Counted from the first letter of the stretch, positions 9,319 to 18,756 are shown. The stretch is DNA of 18,756 bases from Porogramme epimiltina (GCA_900155495.1 FTLJ01000765.1:1-18756), one strand, 5' to 3'. The notes: generated from the sequence alone by a model not told the origin. A program made the numbers and translations.

Positions 9319-10194
9319 ACAGTGACTCACAAAACTATTGCAATGTTTTTTTTTTTTTTACTTTTTGATTGGGCGCTTCGTACCTCCGTCAATACATGTC
9401 CGTTTTCTACATTTTATATACCGTTGGAAAGGTGTGTTTCTTGGCTTTCCAGCGCAACAAGAGTTGTGATGAACGGATAAGAACTCGCGAAGATATTGAC
9501 GAGTTTTCGGCGCCAATGCATTGCAATAGTTTTGTGACTCTCATCTCTGGGTGGTACAAATAATACATTTCAGCACTTTGTGCAGTCTGCTTTGGCCTCA
9601 AATATTTCCTGGACTGTGTAGTGTATGTATTAAGCCTATAAAAGTCTGATTCATACCCATTTGGAGCCTCTATCCCTATGAAATCACTATCTCAGGCTTC
9701 TGTAAGCAGTACTGTTTCAATGCATGATACTAGCACCTTCTATCCTGCTACCACTGGCCCAAGTGGTGCTTCCTATATTTATATGAGCTGTATTCACTGT
9801 ATCTACCATTTACACAGCCTAAAACCACCTGGTTTGCGCTTTACACATTTTAACCACACCTCCACCTACTGCAACTAGGGCTACCCTGGACTTTGTCCCC
9901 TGAATAAAATATGGTACAATGATTGGAATGCTTTGAAACTTTGTACACACACTCCTTAGATGATGCTGAACATGATTCATGCACAACTGGTCCATGGATA
10001 AATCATGGCGCCGAAAACTCGTCAATATCTTCGCGAGTTCTTATCTATTCATCACAACTCTTGATGCGTTGGAAAGCCAAGAAACACACCTTTCCAACGG
10101 TATATAAAATGTAGAAAACGGACATGTATTGACGGAGGTACGAAGCGCTCAATCAAAAAGTACAAAACATTGCAATAGTTTTGTGAGTCACTGT
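9319..10194. mobile_element. Foldback/MITE-like element 2 with ~190-bp inverted arms
   Basis: The left arm (9319-9515) and right arm (10006-10194) are near-perfect inverted repeats starting ACAGTGACTCACAAAACTAT. The left arm has a longer poly-T run (14 T at about 9346-9359), and only a few substitutions separate the arms. A further inverted copy of the end, CATTGCAATAGTTTTGTGA, sits at about 9518-9536, so 9319-9540 could be a shorter element by itself. The centre (about 490 bp) is AT-rich and lacks a convincing ORF. The CAGTGA-type ends, with TA at 9317-9318 and TA at 10194-10195, suggest Tc1/mariner-like insertion, but the duplication is only two bases and offset by one, so that class is tentative. 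Confidence 0.75.
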
Positions 10195-10437
10195 ATGTTC
10201 ATAAAGATAAATGATACAGCATGTTGGAAGGGGGTCAGGAAGACTCGGAGAGAGGGAATATGGGGAAATAGAGTGGATAGGTGGAAGACGAGGATGCGCC
10301 AGATGAACCCAGAACTGAGGAAAGAAAAGGGATACTCAACTGATACTATAGAGCTACTCTGAGTATATAGTCCGTGATACTGATTTGTGATGAACTCGTG
10401 ATAGATATATAATCGTGACATGATGAAAGGGCATGAC
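10195..10437. other. 3' flank of the exchanger gene
   Basis: This short purine-rich and AT-rich spacer lies between foldback element 2 and the stop codon of the minus-strand exchanger gene. It presumably contains that gene's 3' untranslated region. No gene is seen. Confidence 0.5.
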
Positions 10438-13226
10438 CTAGCAGCTGAGCAGGGACTGCAGCTCGTTGACCCCTATGTAAACGCGCAGGTACAAGGTTAG
10501 CACGCGGAATCCAGCCGGGTTTTAATGTCTGGACATCGTAACGGGGACTACACGTACCGGGGTAATACCAGAAGGTCACCGTGATCATGAGGTACAGGCA
10601 CATCAATATCATGCCTTTCAACCAGTTACTGCGGGAAGACATGCTTGAGCAACGAGGGAGAAGCACGTGGGTGGGGGGCGCATGGCGGTAGCGGTATCAT
10701 GCGACCCCGGAGCGCCCAAAACAAGCTTACCTTTTGCCATCTTGGACGACGTAGTTCACGACAAGGACTGTAGGCACGTGTTAGCGCTCCAAAATAGACT
10801 GGAGAAGGCGACGGAGCACGTACCCGAAAGGCAGAGAACGATGGACTCGAACGGATCAAACAATAGGCTGAGAGGCTTTCCGAGCATCCAGCCGAGTGTC
10901 ACGATGAACGGAATGACGAAGAGCGCGATTTGCTGTGCGAGGTGTGCGGCGGACGCGGAGAAACACGGAGTATTCGTGAGTATCAGAGGCTACTAGCCCG
11001 TAGCGGCACAACGAGGTGCGGAGATGCGTCGCTTACAATACTTGTATCAAAGGCAACGCCGAGACTGAACGTAGTCTTGTCCGCCAAAGAGTCCGCGACA
11101 GCCGCAACATGTTCTGCGTGTGTAACGAGATGGGAAGATGGGACGGCGTCAGCCCGGTCGTACTGAGAAGGGAAGTGCCATACGGCCATTGGGTGTGATG
11201 CTGCGGGAATGCCTTACCTGCCACGTTTCCAACAGTTGGAAGTAAGATGAGGCCGATGAACTCCCTGCTTATCGTACCAGTATCGGCGAGGACACTGATA
11301 GAGTCGACGAGACATTCGGCGGTCACGGCGACGAGCTGGGAACGTAGCCATGAGTGACGTACGATCCATTGCGAGTGACGAGGTTACTCGTACCCCAGTG
11401 ACGACCACTAGGAGAGTGATAGTAAGCGGTACACTCATCTTAGGAGTCTCCGGCTCCTCCTGTTCTTCTCCAGGGTTTCTCACCGCCTCAACATCTCTCT
11501 GAGTACTTCCATTTGGTGACGAAGGTACTGTAGAAGACGTGTCAGAGCCAGATATTCCGAGCGTCGTCAAGGGAATATCGTTGGTCGAAGGTGTAGGTGT
11601 AGTCGGTTCGCTACCCGGGTTCTCATTCTTCTTCTGTCTCCTGACGGATTTGGTTGATTTGAAGATACCCGGATGGCCTTTGTTGTGGATCGCCCTGTAG
11701 GTGGACAGCTGGAAGACTAGAAACGATCCGTAGACTGGATTCAGCAAAGAGCCCAATCAGCTAAGTTTGCAAAGCCCGAGGAAGGGAAGCCGCGCACTTA
11801 ATAGAAGAACGATGGCTACCTAAAACCGAACAGGACATTAGTATTCCAACCGCCTGGGCAGCCATATCTGAACCTCACCCCATATCTAACAGCTAAAATA
11901 TCTTTGTACTTCTTGCTGTCCGGGATGAGAGCGTCTGCAGTAGTGTGGAACGCCGCTAGCAATAAGACCGCGGCCACAAATATCGTCAACAACGATGAAT
12001 CGAGCTCTACAGTGCCTGTTGAGTAGAAAGATCAGAGATAACATCCGACCATCGGAGTCAACACCGGAGTCAAAAGCACCCAGAGAATGACAGTGCATCG
12101 CCCAACCACAATCGTACTATATTACTCACCGTGTCTATATGTTTGCTCCGAATGCCTTATACCCCCCACGAAGAAGCACAACCCGAGTACAAGGACTGGA
12201 AGTTAGTCAGAATAGGGGCGTCAGATATGAGCATATAGCCGCGTACGATTGCTGCTCAATATTGAACCAACAACTGAACGGTCGTCAGTATGTGATACAA
12301 TACATAACTCCACAGTGTACTACATACGTGACAATTGGACGACTTGGGGTTCGCTTTTGATCAACGCAATAATCTAGGGCAAGGAGAATCAGACCTCACG
12401 ACTGAGACAACGTGGTTGACAAGACACGTACCGCTACAATCAGCTTCGCGCTGCCCACAATATGTGAGTAAGAAGCGTACACAGCATAGGAAGATAAACG
12501 CGTACGCATTGCTCTACAGGAGAGATCAGTATGAATGATGAATCCCCCAAGAATGCACGCACCAGAGTGGCATCCATAATAGCCGCAAGAGTTGGGCCCA
12601 CACGCATGGAAAGCTCATCCGTAGCAAAGGCAAGCAGCTGCCATGGTTGATTGTCACGCTGGTTGCCCCGGAAAGCAGCACAAGACGCACCTTGACTAGG
12701 GGTATGATCGCGAGGAGAGAAACTAGGCGATGTGGGATGTTTGGGAGCGTTCAAATAGCGTGTCAGAAGTGAACTCACAGACAAAGATGATTGCGGCATG
12801 AGAAACTAAGTCGGAAAGAGCGAAATGCAATGCCCACTGAGAGGAGTGTGAGGAGAGACTTCAGCTCTAAAAGGCAATAACACACCGAGACTGGGACGCA
12901 AGCCAAGAGGACATTTAACCCTGGAGGCGCCAATGATCATGAACATGGCACATGGCATACAGCGGGTCGGAAGATCGTCACTTACACGACATGGTAATAA
13001 TGGCCTTCACGCTTTGGAAGAGAGGTGGTGCATCTCCGACGGGTTTTGAGGGCTTGGCAAGGGCTCGGAAGAGTGAGTTTCCTGAAGCCTGGGAAGTGCG
13101 TGAAGTAGCCCTTGCTATGTTGGTGTTGGTAGTAGCCCGGCGGACGGGAGTACCGTCTCCACTGGGTACATCGAAAGTGGGTCGCTGTTGTACACCCGTT
13201 GACTGCGGTGCTGATGAATCGGCCAT
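10438..13226 (-). CDS. Ca2+/H+ exchanger, CAX/VCX1 family, with altered first cation motif
   Basis: Nineteen exons join in frame to 517 residues: 13226-12986, 12920-12886, 12836-12779, 12722-12691, 12637-12563, 12513-12506, 12450-12432, 12373-12328, 12273-12247, 12195-12130, 12015-11879, 11819-11798, 11734-11394, 11335-11218, 11113-11037, 10932-10824, 10767-10731, 10628-10558, 10472-10438. Family landmarks are LLAFATDELSMRVG (123-136), VVQLSLVGSIL (167-177), IYGSFLVFQLST (256-267), a central acidic stretch EEQEEPE, EFIGLILLPTVGNVAEH (394-410), QIALFVIPF (435-443) and VVQDGKSNWLKG (477-488). These exchangers move Ca2+ into the vacuole against protons. The second motif keeps GNVAE (E409). The first, GNAVE in relatives, reads SNAAK (148-152), and a conserved GSS reads DTS (431-433), so transport is doubtful. 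The C-terminus ends at TAG 10440-10438. The ATG at 13226 is the first in its frame. Confidence 0.85.
12432..12513 (-). other. Micro-exons 6 and 7 of the exchanger gene
   Basis: Exon 6 (12513-12506) is only 8 nt and exon 7 (12450-12432) is 19 nt, with a 55-nt intron between them. Together they encode the first cation-binding motif, SNAAKLIVA. The boundaries follow from the strong match of the flanking ATL and IIAL blocks to the family and from GT..AG ends. If either exon were skipped or placed differently, the frame would change. Confidence 0.65.
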
Positions 13227-14100
13227 AGGTTCGTCCGTCGTGATTGTGTGCCGAAGGCTGTAGCGTGGGCGGGAGGCCGTGAAAGGAGGGCTCCAAGGAC
13301 GACAGCAGACAGACGACGGGGGGCCAGGAGAATTATTCACCGGGAGACGGAGCTTTATGTGCAGGCAGTAGACAATCCGAGGCGCAGTGCGGTTCGTTTC
13401 CCACCGACACCCCCTGAAGCGCCACCCTCCTCGCCGGGTGACCCGTCTCCGTCACGAAGGGCTGGCACCACACGTCACAAGATTTTCACACGAAATGCCT
13501 CTTTTCGGTGATTAGTCGGTCCTTTCAAAAGTTATATCCTCACAACTGCCTTGTCCCTTTTGTAGGCTCCTAAAACAATTCTATCGTCCGCAACGCGCCT
13601 CTATAACCGCTTTCAATAACCCACACGCCGTCTCTATAGGAATGATTTCCCTCCTCTGAGGGCTATACCCACGAAGAGAAGTCGAAGTGAGTCCCGACTC
13701 GGCGCGGGGCGTCACTAGTACTATGATGCACTCTGCACCCTCGTCACATACACCACTCGAGCCATCCAAGGTTTTTGTATATGTCTACGGTTGGCACGTT
13801 TTACACAACTTCTTAGTGTATCAAAGAACCGGTTATAGCATTTCCACTGCCTACACTTCTGCAACCCGTGCGTACTTAGTCTCGGACTCTCGGTGCTGGC
13901 TGGTTGCCTCGTTTCATTAAAGCTTCATAATAATTCGTTCTTCTGCTGTACATAGTAACAACTCTATTCTCGGGTACGTAGATCCAGGTCCTGTTTCCAA
14001 GGATTGCGTCGCCGCGCTCCGTATAGATTCTTCTCTACTACCCTGACTGCCAGAGGCTGCAGACCTCGCTACTCTTTAACCCTCCCAATAGTACCAACGC
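13227..14100. other. Upstream region of the exchanger gene, no gene seen
   Basis: Read on the minus strand, the ~110 bases before 13226 are pyrimidine-rich, as expected of a leader or promoter. Further right, only short unrelated frames are present on both strands, and none shows a family motif. Confidence 0.45.
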
Positions 14101-14925
14101 TCTTCGGCGTTCAAATTTCCGAGTCCAAACTTCTTGATGACACATGAACTCAAGAAACTCTACAGTCATCGTTCCTCCAAAGAGATTGCCAATACACACA
14201 CGCCTCGCGGCGCCACAAGTGATTTCCGCTCCCCCACTTCCTCCTCGTGGCCTTAGCGTTGTGATCCAGGCTCCACTGGAGCATCGGGTATGCTATTTGT
14301 TGCCCCCTCTAAACATTTACTCCACCAAATAGGCGAACTTCACGCCACAGCCATGCACTATCCTGCAGAGGCACCCAGCCTGAGGTCTCGGGGTCCTACT
14401 TACGATAGCCCACCTGTGGACTCGCCGGGGGCCGTGGGCGAAGGCCTCTAAGCAGCTCTTCTAGCATTCTCATATCCAACGCGTCGGGCCCAGCGACTGC
14501 CACGGACAGCCATGTTCGCTCCGCCATCCCGGCACTTCTTACCGACACCGATGCTCACACTCCGCCTCTTCGCCCCGCCGCCAGCTCCCCGTGTGCACAA
14601 CCAGCGCATACCCCTTGCGCTTTCCCGTGCAGACTGTAGTCCATTACGCGCAGGTGTTGCGGTCTGTTCTTAGCGAATGGTACTACCGTCACCCTGCTAT
14701 AGTACGAGCTCGGATATTAGTATCATCACTGATAATCAGTTTACATCGGGGCTGTGCCCGGCGACAGCCTCGCATGCGTCGACCCCAGAAATCCCCTCGG
14801 TCGCGTCTGGAGCCATACGTAACACAAGAGCACCCTTGCGCACGCGCTGCCCCTCTTCGCGGCAGGTAGGAGAACCCATGGGGTCTTTGTTTACAATGAT
14901 GGTGCCTCAGGCCCGGGTGTGACAA
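14101..14925 (+). pseudogene. Possible decayed coding sequence, Ser/Thr/Pro/Ala-rich
   Basis: On the plus strand several stop-free stretches in different frames read like low-complexity protein. They include one with FLMTHELKKLYSHRSSKEI (about 14126-14182), a stretch with YDSPPVDSPGAVGEG around 14400-14450, a Ser/Thr/Pro-rich stretch around 14453-14635, and SHASTPEIPSVASG within 14677-14922. They are broken by stops and frame changes, with no clear intron signals joining them. They could be a relic of a retroelement gag-like gene or another lost gene, or chance. No family is assigned. Confidence 0.2.
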
Positions 14926-15104
14926 ACGCCCACTGGTAGTACCGCCCAGATCCCGGCCGGATCACCTCGGGTATTCACTGTTAATGTCCTGCCGGGACGG
15001 ATCAAATACAAATAATCATGATTAGTATGCGGTCGGGGCCCCGGCTTCATAAGTGTAAGCCCTACTAGTACCGGCGATCAAATACAGTCGACACCCTTGT
15101 AACG

Positions 15105-15246
15105 CATACTATCAGTCCGCCGGGTTTTCCGGTTCATTTCCGAAAGCTCGCGGTGCCCGCGCATGTGCTCCTTTTGCTGTGGGGTTTGGTGCCACCATGC
15201 GTGGCGGCTGCACCTTTCACAACTGTGCAAAGTTTCGTAATTTAAT
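15105..15246. repeat. Diverged dispersed repeat, copy B
   Basis: This is the partner of the repeat at 2773-2913, in the same orientation, about 12.3 kb away. The best-preserved part is the first ~45 bases around CTATCAGTCCGCCGG and CCGAAAGCTC; the rest shows many substitutions and short indels. Confidence 0.6.
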
Positions 15247-15955
15247 CCTCGGACGAAGGTGTCCCCAGCTCTTATCAAAGTCAGCTTGGGTAAAGGCCGC
15301 AATGAGTACCTCCCACCCTCCGACACATTTACCGCTCTTGACGCAAGTCCCCATCCTCAGACGCGTCTCTGCGCGTTCACCACGCCCTTAGGCTGCTGCG
15401 CTCGTATGTCATTCCTCCTCCTCCTAACTTCACGAACACACCAACAAATCTACGATGCTCACCGCCACCATCCGCCCTTCAACCATCCCCCCGTGAGAAC
15501 AATGTCACTAAACATACTCACTTTTGGCCGAGCTCAAGCACGGTTAGTTGTGGCTCCGCCATACACACACGTGTACGGCGATCCTCATCATGATTCATGC
15601 CCACAACGGCAGACGCACAGCTCTCGACGGCCAGGCAACCCATACGTCTTTCGAGCACTAGGTTGGAACTTGGCATCCCCCGGATGGCGCTTCGCAAGCT
15701 CAAATCGAAGGTGCGGGAGGATTTTCTCATGAGCAGCTGAAGGGAAACAGGTGATGGCTAGCAAAAAGAAGGAAGTAAGACCACGAAGAGGATTCGGAAT
15801 GAGAGCCAGAGGATCACGCTGAGGAAAAGGCGCGCCCCATAACCCCAGTTCTTGACTTGTATCGCTAACTCTGTGTTTTTTCGTAGTACGGTCGCAACGC
15901 TGCACGAGCAGCACATCGCCCGAAGCACCCCCCGCATCCTCCTGCCGCATAGAAG
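15247..15955. other. Interval without a supported gene
   Basis: Short frames on both strands lack family motifs. On the plus strand, CGCTAACTCTGTGTTTTTTCGTAG at 15863-15886 looks like a classical branch site and 3' splice site, which would open an exon at 15887. I could not find a matching upstream exon or a long frame downstream. The segment may be part of the relic described next. Confidence 0.3.
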
Positions 15956-16075
15956 ATGCAGATGGTCACCCTCGCTCACCAGGTCAACCTTTTTGAGAAC
16001 AAGCACTCCGAGTTCCAACGCCTTGTGGAAGAGCGCGCATGTGAGTTAGATGGCTTGCAGGTGCGACAAGCTGAG
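15956..16075 (+). pseudogene. Short coiled-coil-like coding fragment, unknown
   Basis: From an ATG at 15956 the frame reads MQMVTLAHQVNLFENKH and continues to a QVRQAELKAGK segment. It is rich in charged residues with hydrophobic heptad spacing (for example FQRLVEERACELDGLQ), and codon third positions favour C and G. A stop lies just upstream of the ATG, and the frame after about 16090 loses protein-like character. It could be one exon of an unrecognised gene, or a fragment. No function is proposed. Confidence 0.25.
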
Positions 16076-16900
16076 CTCAAGGCAGGAAAGCGTCATCCTT
16101 CAAGGAAAAATTGGAGCATCGTCCGTGAAGAACCGTGCCGCATGGATGTAACGGGTGATTTGGTGTGTCGTGTTGTCTTTCTTTGTTTCTGTCCTGGTGC
16201 GGGAGGTGAAGGAGGGGCTTGAGAAAGGCGTGGGTGCGGCACATGCGCGTGCCCATGCCTTGGCGTGGGGGATGTGAACTGGTGCTCCGCGTAGGCTGCC
16301 AGCGCGCCACCCACACCACTTCCCCTCGCTGCCCACATTTTACCACCACTCCGCACGAGACCGCACCACCCCTGCCACACGATGACCATGCATGACTAGC
16401 GCGGCACCGGGCCAGCTCACCGCCCTCCGCATCGGAGCACCGAAATACCTACGCGGCCTCAAGCCCGCAGTCGCGCAAGCAGCGGCGCTCCCTCTGTTCA
16501 CCCGCGCCCCTCGCTCCCGCGCGTGCCCTCCCCGTGCACTCGCAGGACCTCCTGCTCCCGCCGTGCTCGTCTGCCGCGTCGTCTTCCGTGTAGAGCAGCG
16601 GGGGCTCCCCGTGCTCGCACGAGCCGATGGCGATCAACTCGCGAGTACCAGGGTGAGTAGTTCGATCTGTCTTGCAAAGGATAAGGTTAGTGGTGAGGGG
16701 CAAGGGGCGCCACTTTGACGTGGCGTGTAGGCCGATGTGGTAACTAGCACATAGTACTCTGTCTTATCCATACCCTATGAACACTCGTTCAACATTATCA
16801 GCGTGATCGCCCGTATGCATGCCTGGCCCCTAATATATATAATTCCTATATATCTATGCTTCTTATGGAGAACTATCGCATATCATAGTGCGCTATGTAA
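16076..16900. other. GC-rich interval, no convincing gene
   Basis: Overlapping frames on both strands at 16392-16718 (plus, 108 aa) and 16449-16703 (minus, 84 aa) are open mainly because the DNA is GC-rich. The plus frame ends near a GGTGAGTAG donor-like site at about 16650, but no partner exon or family motif is evident. From 16740 to 16900 the DNA becomes AT-rich with ATATAT runs. Confidence 0.35.
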
Positions 16901-16960
16901 ACCGCCCCCCGAAAGACATAGGCCTATGATGTGCTATATCAGAGCACCCCACAACTATAG

Positions 16961-17050
16961 CGTGCTACAGCGTGCAACAAAGCACCCGCCCGTGCTACAG
17001 GGTGCTACAAGGTGCAACAGGGCGCTACACATTGGCCTGGGCGCCTACAG
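16961..17050. repeat. Imperfect 10-bp tandem repeat, GTGCTACAGC-like
   Basis: Units of ten bases following the pattern SGTGCWACAR sit at 16961, 16971, 16991, 17001 and 17011. A GGCGCTACAC variant lies at 17021 and GCGCCTACAG at 17041, all in exact 10-base register. The units at 16981 and 17031 are degenerate or absent. Further GTGCTACAG-like words occur before (16931) and after (17092). Confidence 0.7.
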
Positions 17051-17100
17051 AGAGGGCTGCAACAACGCTACCAGTGCTATACAGGTAACATTGTGCTACA

Positions 17101-17958
17101 GTGGGACGGGGATTTTTTCTGATGTCGTGCGTGCACGAGACGCCCAAAGAAAATCACATGTGCAAGGTTCAGCAGGTGAGAGAATGCGCCGAGGAAGGTT
17201 CCAAGAGTAGTGTGCCAGATGTGAGCCTGAGCGCCCGGTCCAAGGGCATCCGAGGATGTCGCCCACCCGGCAGCGGTACGCACGAGTAACGAAAGTGGCA
17301 AGTCTGCACGTCCAATACTCTATCCTCCGATTAAAGTCCACTTCTCTTCCTCGCAATCATACGGATCCTTCGCTGAATATTCTATAGCGGAACGCAAGCG
17401 TGCGGGAGGGGAACAAAAGTCTCGGATTAAGAAAGTACGCTACTACTAGGGTATATAAGGAGTACAGCGAGATAAGGAAGTGTGTGTACCACGCGGTAAG
17501 GGACGAAGATACACGTGGGATCGATGACGCGAGAATTGTACACTACAAGAGTCCGGGCGTCCGATATTACAACATATTCCACTTAACTGTACTCACGTAG
17601 GTAAACCCTTTCAAATATTCACCGTCAGAGTCGGGACACGTTCATGGATCGTCTCTCGAGAGGATTTTCGACACAAGATGACCATGTATAGCGGCGACCT
17701 CGCCTCGGCCTGTAAGTACCAATGTACACGATGTTCGCATAGCCTCTCGCTATCCAAAAGAAACTTCATGTTCAACATCTGTGGAGTCGTGTGACAGCGC
17801 GGTTCTTCGCGTGCGTCATGATTTGTACCGGGTACTGGTCCTGTTGATACACCCTAATTCCTGAGTAGAAGAGATGAGGCATATCACAATGTCTATAGCC
17901 TATAGGGCCTACCTATTTTACGACCTCTGAACGCTGTATCGGTAGATCCGGTAGAGCA
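17101..17958. other. 3' flank of the second HET-type region, no gene seen
   Basis: No supported gene is visible. The interval lies between the 10-bp repeat and the stop codon of the leftward-reading HET-type region; the last few hundred bases should include that gene's 3' untranslated sequence if it is transcribed. Confidence 0.4.
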
Positions 17959-18630
17959 CTAGAGCTTTGCGGTTTTACTAACGGCGCGCGTCCGTGGCTG
18001 GAGGAAGATGTTCGCTTTCTGCTGGATTTTCTCATATATTGTCCCGACAAGCTCAAGGCCAAGCACAAGTGTCCGCTCCGGTGCGTGCTTGCAAGGCGTG
18101 AACACGAGACGAATTGTGCGTTCTGCGTCTCCGAACTCTTGAGTGTGATCGGGCCAGTCCTGGATGTGGTCCATCGCGCAGTTGTGAGCATAATCCGCCC
18201 AGCCCTGCGGCCACGTTGTGCGATGTCGCCGCTCAGCCCAGGCCCAGTGGCAAGGACGCGCTGGTGCTGCCGACGTTTTGTTGCACGTCCCGAGGACGAT
18301 ATGAACAAACTCCACCAACACATGGTTCTCGCACCAAAGAGATATGGTGTCCTTCGACGCCGGGTCGCAGGATTTTGGCTCGGTACGGGGGAAGAAATCG
18401 AGGGCGCCCATCCTCTGCATCAGCGTTCGAGGGATCCGGAACGGGGTAGGCGCGACGTCTGGATGGAACCGCTGCAGGAGATGGGCACTTTCTCTACGTC
18501 CAGTCGTGGGTGGGTGGGCCATAATGTAGATGTCTCTCCATGTGGGCATGACGAGTTTGTCGCGGAAGCGTAGGTTCTGGACATCGGCGCCGAGACTCGC
18601 CAGCCTCAGGACCTCGTACATGGACCCAAT
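17959..18630 (-). CDS. C-terminal region of a second HET-type protein, 5' part not seen
   Basis: The frame ends at TAG (17961-17959) and runs back to 18630, where GATTAG could be an intron acceptor; an ATG lies at 18621. The residues match the C-terminal region of the HET protein at 5165-7162 in order: RLASLGADV/RLAFLGSDI, TWRDIYI/TWHDIYI, PFRIPRTLMQRM/PFRIPRWLVRRL, VLGTC, EFGDAERTIRLVFTPC/TFGDAERAIRLAFMPC, and LVLGLELVGTIYE/LVLHLELGGSVYE. It has no HET domain itself. The 126 bases to the window edge show no clear match to the preceding part of the first protein and contain two hairpins. So this is either the last exon of a gene that continues beyond the edge or a truncated copy. The tail after the shared block differs completely. 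Confidence 0.65.
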   Translation of the reverse strand: MGSMYEVLRLASLGADVQNLRFRDKLVMPTWRDIYIMAHPPTTGRRESAHLLQRFHPDVAPTPFRIPRTLMQRMGALDFFPRTEPKSCDPASKDTISLWCENHVLVEFVHIVLGTCNKTSAAPARPCHWAWAERRHRTTWPQGWADYAHNCAMDHIQDWPDHTQEFGDAERTIRLVFTPCKHAPERTLVLGLELVGTIYEKIQQKANIFLQPRTRAVSKTAKL

Positions 18631-18673
18631 CTAATCATGAAATGACCACGAACCACCATAATGGCGAGAGCGC

Positions 18674-18728
18674 CGTCTGCGCCGCAGACGTTCCCGGCGC
18701 CGCGTTCTCCACAACCCCCCTTATCGGG
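18674..18728. repeat. Two short hairpins upstream of the second HET-type region
   Basis: A perfect 7-bp stem CGTCTGC/GCAGACG with loop GCC lies at 18674-18690. A C6/G-run stem around CCCCCCTTATCGGGGGG follows at about 18715-18731. They mark the point where similarity to the first HET gene stops, so they may belong to an insertion, but nothing more can be seen before the window ends. Confidence 0.45.
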
Positions 18729-18756
18729 GGGGACTTCTCGGCCTATGTCTCGTGAC

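Noticed and set aside
9678..9878. Possible ORF within foldback element 2
   Set aside because: It is only 66 residues, without any transposase motif, in AT-rich DNA; probably chance.
10438..13226. Exchanger gene as an obvious multi-frameshift pseudogene
   Set aside because: At first sight the matching pieces lie in different frames, but standard introns join all 19 exons in one frame. Loss of function is still possible because of the SNAAK motif.
15259..15732. 157-residue plus-strand frame
   Set aside because: It starts on a GTG, overlaps the repeat edge, and has no recognisable motif or fungal-like composition.
16449..16703. Minus-strand frame with ELIAIGSCEHGEPPLLYTEDD
   Set aside because: It looks protein-like in part, but the plus-strand frame is equally open, no splice partner is clear and no family is recognised.
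16961..17100. CRISPR-like array
   Set aside because: The units are 10 bp, imperfect and directly adjacent without spacers, and the DNA is eukaryotic.

Overview
This window looks like nuclear DNA of a filamentous basidiomycete, most likely an agaricomycete (inference). Its genes are split by many short introns, mostly 49-65 nt with some of 100 nt or more. These introns have GTRNGT-type donors, CTRAC-type branch sites and YAG acceptors. Gene starts follow pyrimidine-rich leaders, and a HET-domain protein of the agaricomycete 'MWLLST' type is present. There are no bacterial-style operons, rRNA, tRNA or CRISPR arrays.

Layout: (1) 1-1024 is a G-rich and then CT-rich flank with a TGACGTCA palindrome. 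(2) 1025-2240 (+) is a four-exon gene for a secreted, probably GPI-anchored cupredoxin-like protein that has lost most of its copper ligands. (3) 2241-4115 is gene-poor and carries one copy of a diverged repeat. (4) 4116-4913 (+) is a single-exon, very GC-rich gene for a protein with two EthD-like (dimeric alpha/beta barrel) halves. (5) 5165-7162 (-) is a HET-domain gene convergent with it; one coding intron hides an in-frame TAG and a second intron lies in the 5' leader. (6) 7972-8895 and 9319-10194 are two unrelated foldback-type elements, each with inverted arms of about 190 bp around a non-coding centre. (7) 10438-13226 (-) is a 19-exon gene for a vacuolar-type Ca2+/H+ exchanger (CAX/VCX1 family, 517 aa), assembled by splicing with every exon in frame. 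(8) 13227-17958 has no convincing gene; it holds the second copy of the diverged repeat, scraps of possible old coding sequence and a 10-bp-period repeat. (9) 17959-18630 (-) is the C-terminal part of a second HET-type protein, homologous to the tail of the first.

The genes do not form an evident pathway or cluster: a cell-surface protein, a small barrel protein, an allorecognition-type protein and an ion exchanger sit side by side. The most unusual signal is in the exchanger. It keeps a full reading frame and all splice sites, yet its first cation-binding motif, GNAVE in the family, reads SNAAK, so the normally essential acidic residue is a lysine. I did not find a clearly new multi-gene system.
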